A stretch of 64,000 nt of DNA from Eremomyces bilateralis CBS 781.70. Lineage: Eukaryota; Ascomycota; Dothideomycetes; Eremomycetales; Eremomycetaceae. Within the stretch, counting starts at the first letter, position 1; each line of letters starts with the position of its first letter. Positions 13,879-23,456 of this stretch are shown here, in pieces. The translations under genes were made by a program, and so were the position numbers. The notes below the pieces were generated by a model, which was not told the DNA's origin, made no database searches, and worked only from the letters and a program-made list of their open reading frames with translations. The stretch spans positions 284,744 to 348,743 of the forward strand of contig NW_022985069.1 in NCBI RefSeq assembly GCF_010015585.1. The letters run 5' to 3'.

Positions 13879-14686
13879 TCCCCTTGACTATGGAACCTAG
13901 ACCATTTCACAACCAGAAAATATCCACGAAGGGAGATAGTTACCATCACCAATTCTTCGCCAATCGCGGTGGTACTCCTAACAATAGTAGCCAGATTTCC
14001 AAGCGCGGTGTTTAAGTTACATGGGCCAATCAGACTTGGCTACTGTGAGTTACTGTCCCTTGCGGGCTTGCTGCTGATTGGTAGGTAATAATACAGTTCC
14101 CACAGCTTACGTATAACTGATAACAGATGTCGCACGTGATGTGCTAAAATGGTTGGGAGTGAGGTGTTGTTGTTACAGCAGCGAAGTTGTTTTTATTGTG
14201 TGTTGTGTGTAAGTTGTGTGTTCTAGCTGGTTCCCCGGCCCTACAGATATACGAGAGTCACGGCAAGATCATTAATGCAGTTTGTAGCCTTGACTCCTAG
14301 AGCTCATGCCTTGGCCTGCGACAACAGAACTCGTTAGATTATATAGATAGAGAAACCACCTCCTCAGAAGCAATATGGCTATCAAAGACCATGGCTCCGC
14401 AGCATGTTTGCCCGCTTGTGCTCCGTATAATATAGTAGCTGATGTCTAGGCTTGCCGCGATGAATCGCTGCGTCACCCCACTAAACCCTTTCTCTTTGCA
14501 CTGTTCTCAACATCTCTTAACATTTCCGGTCCAGATCATTATCCCTCTTCCTGCGAGTTCAATCAGCAACGAGACTCGCAAACATGAGATTTCAGACTCA
14601 AAGAACTGTTCCAAGTATTATATATTATTTTACGTAGCTGATTTCGGCTAGATGAGTGAAATTGCACTCGAGAGGCTTCGTCACAG
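13879..14686. other. intergenic region, mannosidase promoter
   Basis: About 0.8 kb upstream of the mannosidase, containing TG-rich runs (about 14164-14222) and no gene that I can support. Confidence 0.45.
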
Positions 14687-15124
14687 CTACTTCTTGTCCG
14701 CGCCTACGACGCACTGCATCTCTTTCACCGTGTCATTGTCTCCCTCGGACGGTTGGTTCTTTAGTTCACTGAGGTTGTATGCTGTCTCTTCCCTCCAAGT
14801 CTTTGCAAAATTGCGGTGACCCTCGCGTGTTCTCGATGTCGCATCCTCTCGGTGAATCGGCGTCTCATACAAATGAGGTAGAAAGTTACTCTTGCACGAC
14901 CAAGCTGCGAAGTAGTCGGGACATGATTTGGGTTTGCAGTACCAGGCCCACCGGCGCGTTAGCGGAAGTGTGGAATTATCGGTATCGGTATCTGTGTCGA
15001 CCAGACACTCCCCAAAGTCCTGGTCTGAGATGCATGCCCCAACAAAGTTGCCCTCGTTTTCGCCATTGCCGTCTCCACTTGCGAGACGATTCTGAGTAAC
15101 TGGGCGCTCCATGACTTTGTCCAT
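14687..15124 (-). CDS. small hypothetical protein, cysteine-containing
   Basis: Single open frame of 145 residues with an ATG start and protein-like composition. A short acidic (TD)n run precedes five cysteines including WAWYCKPKSCPDY and FAAWSCKSNF, then a charged helical segment with HLYETPIHREDATSR and TYNLSEL-like sequence. I do not recognise the family. There is no signal peptide in this frame, and the upstream in-frame stop means any longer N-terminus would need a 5' exon, which I could not find between 15125 and 15400. The (TD)n run is encoded by a gatacc-type microsatellite. It may be a lineage-specific gene or the last exon of a longer one. The call rests on composition only. Confidence 0.4.
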   Translation of the reverse strand: MDKVMERPVTQNRLASGDGNGENEGNFVGACISDQDFGECLVDTDTDTDNSTLPLTRRWAWYCKPKSCPDYFAAWSCKSNFLPHLYETPIHREDATSRTREGHRNFAKTWREETAYNLSELKNQPSEGDNDTVKEMQCVVGADKK

Positions 15125-15720
15125 GTCAGTTTTGAATGCCGTTCATTTACTACGCTAGGTGCCTATATGGTTGTCCTTATTTCTTATGGCCCCGAATGAA
15201 TGTAAGGAGATTGAGCCTCGATGTGGAAGAGCAACGATTGCTGGCATGGAGAAAGGACAGAACCCGTGGGAATTCTATACGTCGATCTGGTGAAAACAGG
15301 ACGAAGGATTTCTGGTAGCTCTGTATCAGTCTACTCTCTTCCATTGCCTGTGTTTCCAGATGGTGGTGGTCTTCGCACACGTGTATGGCCATAATTGGCC
15401 ATCACAAAGTATGTCTGCCTTTCCTACACCACCAACAAAGGGCAGGTTCCCGTCCTCCAACCAAATCTAATATACAGTGAGCAGTAGTCCAAAACTCATT
15501 GGCAGATGGACTGAAATGGCACGTAGTATTGGGTAGTATTGGGTAGTGTTGTGTGAGTAGCTAAGATGTATGCTCATTCCATTATATGCTCTCCGCATGA
15601 GGACAAGAAGCCTTTCGCGACTATAAAGCCGTGGCTGTCCTTGTCTACGCTGCGGTATTTCAAATCCTCCCCATTCCGAACTTCCAAACACAGCCCTGTT
15701 TGCTCCAAAATCTGATAGCC
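15125..15720. other. intergenic region before the FtsJ-like gene
   Basis: About 0.6 kb. It holds short direct repeats (gtattgggta repeated near 15525-15550). A TTG-started antisense frame of 159 codons (16053-15574) enters it from the FtsJ-like gene; I regard that frame as a shadow. Confidence 0.4.
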
Positions 15721-16957
15721 ATGTCTACATGCCAAGTGGAGGAGACCAGCGATGTTCCACTCTAGGGCGATGCATCGGACAACACCACCCAGGAGAGTAT
15801 AAACCAGTCGGAATATCCCGGCGATCAAGAGACACAACTTGCCGGCTCCATCATAGTGCAGTACCTGCTGGAAAACGTCGCCGAGTTTCGGCAACTGACT
15901 GAGCTTCGGCAGCAGGTAAATAAACCCGGCGCGGAAACTCCAAGCTAAAATTAAGAGCATGACGGTTGACTGATGCCTAACATAGGGATGGAGCAACCCA
16001 GAAGGCGATCGATTCTTCCGAAAGCAACGCCACGATGCCGACAGCACTGACAAGAAGACAGCTAGAATGTTCTACAAAATGATGAAGACGATCGGCCAAG
16101 AAATGCATCAGTCAACCCGTGCTCTTGCGATTCCAAAGATGGTTGCGAATAGCCCAACCATCCTAGACATGTGTATGGCCCCCGGTGGTTTTCTTGATAC
16201 GACGTTGAAAATGAACCCTGGAGCCCACGCTCTGGGATTCAGCCTGCCTGTTTCCAAGGGAGGGCACCGGACGCTGCTGCGAAGAGATCCCAATGTGACA
16301 CTCAGATTCCTTGATGTTACGATGCTTGCTGAAGATATGGGTCTCACAGACGTCCCAGCCGAGCATCCCGACACGAAGAATCTGCTACTCCAACAGTTCG
16401 AACCCGGACAACGCTTCGATCTTGTCTTATGCGACGGTAAAGTCCTTCGTACCCACGTCCGGGCCGCATATCGAGAGCTGCGAGAAGCCCGCAGGTTAAC
16501 CGTCACACAACTTGCTCTTGGCCTTGAGCACGTCAAGGTTGGCGGAACCATGGTCGTCCTTCTTCACAAAGTCGAGCACTGGAACACGGTCTCCTTACTG
16601 TACAAGTTCAGCAAGTTCTCTTCTCTCAAGCTCTTCAAGCCGGCACCGCAGCATGCGAAGCGCTCATCTTTCTACATGATCGCCACCAATGTCCAGAGCC
16701 AGCACGGTGAGGCGGTCCGAGCGGTGGAGAGGTGGAAGAGGGAGTGGAAGGTCGCAACGTTTGGAACGGACGAAGAATACGAGGCCCTTCGTGCGCCGGG
16801 CTTAGGGGCGGAGGAAGTCCTGGGTGGGTTTGGGTCCGAGCTTGTGAGGTTGGGAAGGGAGGTATGGGGAATTCAGGCACGGGCCCTGGAGAAGGCACCG
16901 TTTATCAAGAAACGACGGACTGCAGGAGTCCGAGTCGGGCCAGTTACTGCAGCGTGA
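15721..16957 (+). CDS. FtsJ-fold (Rossmann) SAM-dependent methyltransferase, 5' end uncertain
   Basis: Two exons are clear: a frame open to 15915 and 15986-16957, joined by a 70 bp intron (GTAAAT donor, CCTAAC branch, CATAG acceptor). The junction gives ELRQQ-GWSNPEGDRFFRK. The domain shows the SAM loop LDMCMAPGGFLDTT, FDLVLCDGK and VGGTMVVLLHK. Of the K-D-K-E tetrad typical of FtsJ RNA 2'-O-methyltransferases, the Lys in MFYKMMK, the Asp and the second Lys are visible. The Glu position appears as Phe in KRSSFYMI. The apparent start ATG at 15721 opens MSTCQVEETSDVPL and then meets TAG at 15763-15765, after which the same frame stays open with family-like sequence. Either a 5' exon splices in (TAG could be an acceptor at 15765), or the gene has a nonsense change or sequence error. 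Substrate is unknown, probably RNA. Confidence 0.72.
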
Positions 16958-17424
16958 TCTTGGTATAAGGATGGCCGATGCAAAGGGGTAGACGACTGAA
17001 AGGTGGAACGTCTCTTGGCCACTTAAGCGCAATGGACTCAGGCGTAGCACAGGGGAGCTTTGATAATGGTTGCACCTCTTAAAGCTGCGGGGGTGCGCAA
17101 CAGGTCCTTAACAATTTTGTCGCGATCTCTCATCTCTCGGTAGAAGAGGGTTATGGGGAGTTAAGAGGGTGCGGACAGTGGTATTTATGTCGCGATACAC
17201 GATGCCTCAAAAGGGATACCCCTTGAGACATTTTCACCTGAAACTCCCTGCCATCATCGGGTTCGCATGTCCTGTAACCATGCAGGAGCAAGAATAGCAC
17301 GATGCCTAGAAAGGCTCATTGTATTCAGAAATGGCTCATCAGACATACAATCATAACCCCGAACGGAACCTGCCCCGATCCCCCAAGCGCCGAACAATGT
17401 GTTGTGAATGTCCCGAATCTAGTC
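16958..17424. other. intergenic region, convergent 3' ends
   Basis: 467 bp between the stops of the methyltransferase and the condensin gene. No coding potential or repeats; presumably two 3' UTRs. Confidence 0.45.
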
Positions 17425-20048
17425 TCATCCGTCCGAGATATCCGCCGCGAAATCCCTCCGTATTGACAAATCCTCGAAGTTCTCCTCGTTGTTGATGATC
17501 AGCCCTTTCTCGTTGGCCAGGTGAAGGAGGCAGATGAAGCAATAGGAGGTCGAGATATCCGCCATCGCTTGTTTGGGATACACCGTCTGCAGGTTGTTGA
17601 TGACGTCGGTGAACATCAAAGTATCCTCCTGGGCAGTCGCAAGGGGTTTTTGAGTAGGTCTTGATGGATTTTCGGTAGGAGCCTGGCAGGAGGTTAGCAC
17701 AACCAGTATTTCGTAAAGACGATCCAGGCCGTAGAGGATCCAACTTACCAAAGCTTCCTCGAACCCAATTCCCCTCCACATCTCCTCTTTCAACCGCCGT
17801 ACATCCACCTTTTTCGCTACTCGAGCATATTGAACGTACTCCGGCCGCAACCGCCGACTTTGAGTCACGAGCTGTGTACCAAACGCTCCCTCCTGGTGAC
17901 CGTTGAGTGCCTCGCCCAGGGGCGCAATCCCATTCCCCACGCCCTCTGCAATGTCGGGAGAGAAATGGTCCCTCGCATCCGCGAACTCCAAGCCGTCGTC
18001 ATCGTCATCCATCCCCACCGCGCCGAGGCCATCGTCCTGGAAGAAATCGGCATCATAGTCGCCTCGAGCTGCCATTTCCTCGGCACTCGCAGCTGCGGCC
18101 TCTTCGTTCTTCCGTGCCCAGAATTCCTCGTCGAGGTTGGCGTTCGATGAAGCCTGGTCTGCGGTTAGGCGGCCACCCGACGGCCGTAAGGAGCCCATCT
18201 CCGCCTTTGGTTTGAGAAAGAGTCGTAGCAGCTGTCGGGAGCTAAAATGCTTGTCATCAGGAAGGAGATTTCTGGACTTCGATTTCCATTGCGCTTTCGG
18301 TAGCGTGATCGAGGAAATGGATGCCGCTGTCGTATATAGCCCGTCCGCCATCGCTTGTGACATTGGAGCAGCGAAGTCGATTTCGAAAGGTTCCCGTTCC
18401 TTCCGCTTCGTCGGGCCGGCGTTCGCTGCCTTTGCAGCATCCTTAATTCGTCGGATCCTCCAGTGTTCCGGCCCGGCCCAGTTCTTCTGAAGGGCCTCGT
18501 CGAAGTAATTCAAGATGTTCGCCTGTTGGTCATCGACGCCGTGTTGTAGGATAACCCCGTACTGCGGCTTTCCGACCTCGAAGGTACCGACATTGCCGTT
18601 CGCCTCGTCGTCATCAGCTAAACCGTCATGCGGCCGCATCTGGACGTCGAGCGCGGCTTCTCTTGCCCAGGCCTCGCCGCCCTCTCCGAACCCCACGTCG
18701 CCCGGCAGGTCGAACCCAAGTGCGTCGTCGTCGTCGTCGTCAAAACCCATTGGGTTATCGCCATCAAGGAAGCCCCCTGAAGCGCCCGGAGTAGTGTCTC
18801 TCTTCTGTTGTTTCCAGTCATCCGCACCCTTCAAAATAGGTAGTGAAAGCGATCCATTCGGATCGCCAAGGCTGAAGTCTTTAAACGAGGGACAGATATC
18901 CTGCTCATCCAGAATTGCGAGGTTTGGAAAGAATTTCGCCCCCAAACCGGCAATATCAACCTCTACTGCCGGCTCTTCCACTGGCTCCTCGAGCTGCTCA
19001 GCGTCTGCGTCCTGCATCAAAGTATCTCCATCTTCCCCCGGCAAGTTCTCGGCCTCGGCATCCGACACCATTCCGGCTTCGTTTTGCGGCTCCGTTTCCC
19101 GAACATCATCGCTGCTGTCAAAGACAATCCTGCCTTCAGTATCGATACCGAGATGGTTTAACAAGAGTCCTTTCGCACCACCCTCATCAAAATCAGCTGA
19201 GGCCTTTTTAAACAGCGGGTCGACCGAGAACTCGAGCTCCATCTTCTTTAGCTGTAGTTGAGCAAAGGAGTTGACCAATGTAGCCTCTGATGACCGTTGC
19301 GTCTACATCCGAAGGTAAGCATATAATTCCCATTTCTCATGCGATTGACCTGACCTTCTTCCTTGATTTCTTTCTCTCTCCTTCCTCATCGGAACCATCG
19401 GAACCATCGGCGTCTTCTCCGTCCGTTCCCCGACCCTTGCTGTCTTTACTCCTGCTCTCCGCCAGGCCACTCAGCAGCTTCCCGGTTTCCGTCGCGACAC
19501 TGTCCACGCGACTCGTGTAGATCTTCACGCATCCGTCCAGCGTGCAACTCGCCCTCTGGAAGTTCACACCGTCGCCCTCCCTCAGCAGCGACATGTCATG
19601 GAAATAATCGATCAACGCGAAGTTCCAGGAGTTCTGCGCGTTGATCTTGTTGTCCGTCGCCATCTTCATCCATTCTTCGAAATTGGCCAGGATCGGCACC
19701 CGCTTCATCGGAGTCACCGCGTTTCCGCCGACACTGGGTCCATCGTCGCCTGGAGTCCGCGGACTGGTCCCGAGGAACGACCGTCGCTTCCGCATGGGCG
19801 TCGCGGCCGCGCGTATTTGGTTCATTTGGACCTCATGGAGGGCTTGTCGAGATTGCATGCGGTTGGCCTTTTCCCTCCGGTCATCATTTAGAGGGACTCT
19901 GAAATCCATTAGTATTCGTTGGCATGGAATGCGAATTGCACGGTGCCCAGGGCGGTTGTTTGGGTACGTACTTCATGGGCGACTTGTGTGGTGTAGCCAC
20001 GGAGACATACTTGTCGCGACCTTTTGGGGGGCCCAAATCTCGAGGCAT
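17425..20048 (-). CDS. condensin complex subunit 2 (kleisin; Brn1/Cnd2/CAP-H)
   Basis: Four exons on the minus strand (20048-19972, 19898-19355, 19302-17749, 17682-17425), about 810 residues, the usual size for Brn1/Cnd2. The kleisin N-terminus is rebuilt across intron 1 as MKVPLNDDRREKANRMQSRQ, followed by SWNFALIDYFHDM. Intron 2 uses a weak GTCAGG donor and restores SSEATLVNSFAQLQL. The middle holds acidic patches (a GTC run encoding poly-Asp near 18730) and the conserved MELEFSVDPLFKKASADFD. The C-terminal winged-helix region includes YVQYARVAKKVDVRRLKE and ISTSYCFICLLHLANEKGL. It bridges the SMC2 and SMC4 heads and recruits the HEAT subunits during mitotic chromosome condensation. The 66 bp intron 3 has no stop and is a multiple of three. 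Confidence 0.93.
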
Positions 20049-21243
20049 GGTGAGTAGCTGTAAATACAACCAAAGAGCAGCACATGAATTGATTGCAATT
20101 TGGAGGTGCATTAATGGTTACCGTTAGCTTGTCGCACAGAGTCCTTAACTTGCGCGGCTTAAGAAACTCCAGAGTGTAAACAATCACAGAGGCCCGTGCA
20201 CAACATTAACAGGGGTACCGGGTAATGGGGTATAAGGTATTTAATGTTAGCTGTTAGGTGGAAGAAGCGCGTCACGTGTCCATGAGATTATGTAGTGATT
20301 ATGACGAAGTTGTAGGACGCGAAAGTTATGCACGATACTGCGGGGAGCAAGACTCGTTAGTGAGGACCAGAATCGTTCAATTCCTTGCCTCTCGGAGTTT
20401 AAAGCACTCGAATTCCATTCTAGGAATAATGCAAGTCTGGTCTGGTGTTCTGGTTGTGTTGCCTGAGGCATAAACCACTGCCCAGACCAATGGTCTAAGG
20501 CATCAATATTCACCTCTCACAATCTCACTGTCCGTACAGAGTACGACTAAGCTGATCGCTGAACAATCAACTCTTGGGACCATACACTTGGCAGCTAGGT
20601 ACTTCAAGAAATTGTCGAGGTTTCCGAAACGTGAAATGGCGGAAAGATATTCGTTCCAGCCCGTCTCGGCGAAGGAGTGATAGTCTCCTGTACAACAACC
20701 TTGCTAAGTTGCTGACAGAGCCTGACATGTGTAGAAGCGGCCGTTCCCGAATTTCCCAATGGACTGGACGGATGGATTCCGTTGCAACGGCGGACTAAGA
20801 ATACCAGCACACACAGAAAAAGCTCGGCTCGACGTCATCCACAGCCAAACACAGGACAAGCCCAGTCAGGGCCCTGCATGAATGACTGCATCTCTCAACA
20901 AACTCCGTTCTGCCATTCAGCCAGGCATCGAGATCAAGACTCCAGTCAGAATAAAAGACCATCGACATCGTCGTCAGCAATCCTCTCGCTTTTCTTCCTT
21001 CTTCATTGCCATCATGCGTCCCTATCTCTCCATTCTTATCAACCACGACCCTCATCTAACTATTCCCTTTACGAAGCTGAACTCTTTCAACACTCGCTCA
21101 GCAGGTGGCGTTGGTCTGTCACGCCACGCCGCAAGTCTATCGCCTTCTCGTTATCGCTGATGACTCCCTCATTCACGATAATAAATTAACGGCATTGATC
21201 CTCGAAAGATCCTCACCGTCCATTCCGTCTCATTCCACTGACC
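20049..21243. other. divergent intergenic region between condensin and a membrane-protein gene
   Basis: 1.2 kb. The condensin side has two ACGCG boxes (listed separately). The other side ends in a C/T-rich leader (about 20985-21065) and an ATA/AAA-rich stretch (21178-21189) just before the next ATG, as expected for a core promoter and 5' UTR. Short TTG-started frames here are not convincing. Confidence 0.5.
20268..20321 (-). promoter_or_regulatory. paired ACGCG boxes upstream of condensin gene
   Basis: CGCGT at 20268-20272 (next to a CACGTG) and ACGCG at 20317-20321, 220-275 bp before the condensin ATG at 20048. They are compatible with MBF-type G1/S regulation, but two five-base cores are weak evidence alone. 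Confidence 0.35.
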
Positions 21244-22331
21244 ATGATGGGGTTCTTCCGTAAAGAGAAGCCATCCTCCGAACCCTCCACCACCACAGTT
21301 CCCTCAGAAGCCCCAACGAACCCCGAGGACCCAACTGACGACCCAACCGACGACCCAACCGGCGACGCTATCACGACAGCGACAGCGAATCCAGCAAACC
21401 CGCTCGACTACCCAGCAACGCAAGTCTTCTACGCCGATCCGTCCTTCCCCGAACCCCCCGAACTCAACTACGACCTCCGCTCCCGGAAGAAGGCCCTCAT
21501 CTTCTTCTGGTCCCTCGTCATCGTCGACTGCGTCTTTGTCCCCATCGCCCTCTACTTCGGCCTCTTCTACGGTACCAGCCTCTCCCACAACGCTGTCTTC
21601 TCCATCAGCACCGCCACCCTCGGGACCGTGTCCATCGTCGAATACTTCCTCCGATTCCACCGCCTTTTCCGGAAAGGCAGCAAGTGTCGCGTCATCGGCT
21701 CGCATCGCTGGTACCTCGACTGGTTCCACTGGAATCTGAGCCTCGGATGGATCGCCGTCATGATTGAGTTGATCGTCGGAACCGTGCCGCATGAGCCGCC
21801 GATTCGCCTGCTCGCCATGCCCGTGTCGTCGATGCTGTACGCGCTCGCCGTTGAGATGCTGATTGTCGATGTGTTGCGATACTTTAAGGTGCGGGCGCCG
21901 GTACGGGTCAGTTCGCTTCCGCGAGGTGCGGAGCTGCGACCTGGGTTATATGCCTTTATCGAAGATGTCGTGGCGGTGGATGGAAGCGGCGGAGCGGAGT
22001 ACCGGCAGAGGCTAAACGTGCGGTATCTCTCGAGCCACTATTTCCGAGTCATGTTGCACCGATTGACCCTATTCTGGGCTTTCGGAGCGATCGGGGTTGC
22101 AACACTGACGACGATTTTGATCTTCACGCTTCAGAAAGATGCAGCATATGTGGTAAGTCCGGAGTGCGATCGACTGCATGTGGTTACATCAGGCTAATGG
22201 ATTGTCAGGTTGGATGGACCGTCCCATTTATTTGGGCCGGTATCTGGTCATGGATCACTGTACCGTATGTAAAGCGGAGTCTGAAGCGCGAGCGCGAGAT
22301 TTGGAAAGCAGAGCGAAGACCGAAGGCCTGA
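21244..22331 (+). CDS. fungal integral membrane protein of unknown function
   Basis: Two exons (21244-22152, 22209-22331; 56 bp intron with GTAAGT donor) give 343 residues. A low-complexity N-terminus with a repeated PTDD motif (about residues 28-42) precedes six or seven hydrophobic helices, including ALIFFWSLVIVDCVFVPIAL, WNLSLGWIAVMIELIVGTV, LTLFWAFGAIGVATLTTILI and, after the intron, VGWTVPFIWAGIWSWITVPY. The C-terminus is short and basic (KRSLKREREIWKAERRPKA). No transporter or enzyme signature is visible, and I recognise it only as a type of conserved ascomycete multi-pass protein. Two adjacent ATGs (21244, 21247) give equivalent starts. Confidence 0.8.
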
Positions 22332-23456
22332 TGCAACGTTGATGCGCCCAGCCCTTTCATTACGCATACTTAATGCCGCTACCGAGCATTAGAGCGTTGC
22401 CAAAAGATATGACCTGGGTTTGACGAATTAATATACGACACATAAACGGAGCATAGGAGCATCTGGGGGGCCATTTTGTATAGATCTATGTATCAGCAGC
22501 GCAAATCTCAAGCGGTCGATTTGTTTCCCACAGCGCAGTGGTTTCCTAACTTGATATCCTAACTTCTATTGCGGTAACCAGGTCAGTTCGTAACTGAGGT
22601 GTTGTTTGCTGTGGGTATCATCAGGCCATCAGCACAGTAGGCGAGGTACTGAACTGCAAGCCTGTCCATATATTGTTCGAACATGTTAACGTACATGTTA
22701 ATGTGTCCCGACTATCACCGTGATTACCTTTCTTATAGGCTTCTCACCTTGATTTCTCTCTTTGGTTTCCCATCCTATACATCCTATTAATGTCCTCATG
22801 ACATCGCAAGCCAGCCTATCAGGGTCTGTTCCATTTATGTAGACCACCCCACAACAGCAGGCGCCACGCCCACGAACCAACCCCCCTGTCTCCAGCCCTC
22901 ACTCCACGCCTTACCACTTATCCGTAGTTATCAGTAACTATCCGTAACTATCAGTAACTTTTCTCGGCTCCTACATGAAAGTCCCAGACCACGAACCGTA
23001 GTCTTCGGTCTCGACACCACGCCACCGACGCCAGGTTATCGGTGCTCCCGGCCTGATATGATAAAGCGAATACGTGATGGGCGTCCCGTAGCGGCCTTAG
23101 CACCGCTGGATGCGGGGATTCAAGCAAATTGGCGGGTTTGACCAAGGGCCTAGTCCCGGATAGGGCGCATCACACGGGTGCTTGGCTGAGTAGGACACAA
23201 CGACAAGGCGAGAACCGAACGGGACTTTTATTAGCCCGTGAAGCTTGAGATGCTTGCAGGCCGATGCTGATAAGGTCGGTCTCCCCAATTTTCAGCGCGC
23301 ACTTCGCTTTCTCGGAGATCGTCTGGGCGCATAGTCTGTCGCATCTACAAACTGCTAGTTTAAATCTCGTCGAATCTACTAATCGGCGCTTCTGTGAGAG
23401 GATCAATTGGGTTCGGCTGCTGCATATTCACCGTGTCAGTGGACTTGGACGACGTC
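22332..23456. other. intergenic region before the permease
   Basis: 1.1 kb with no believable gene. It contains a short tandem array (22920-22959, listed separately). The last 200 bp is presumably the permease promoter and leader. Confidence 0.45.
22920..22959 (+). repeat. 10 bp tandem array, four units
   Basis: Units of the form atcMgtaRYt run at 22920, 22930, 22940 and 22950. They form two copies of a 20 bp unit, with the second a near copy of the first. It may be a binding array or simple slippage; nothing decides. Confidence 0.7.

Noticed and set aside
15574-16053. Minus-strand 159-codon frame with hydrophobic stretches, antisense to the FtsJ-like gene
   Set aside because: It starts with TTG, has no recognisable domain and mirrors exon 1 and the 70 bp intron of the plus-strand gene.
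18515-19261. Plus-strand 248-codon frame antisense to condensin
   Set aside because: Ser/Pro/Ala-rich mirror of acidic poly-Asp/Glu condensin sequence.
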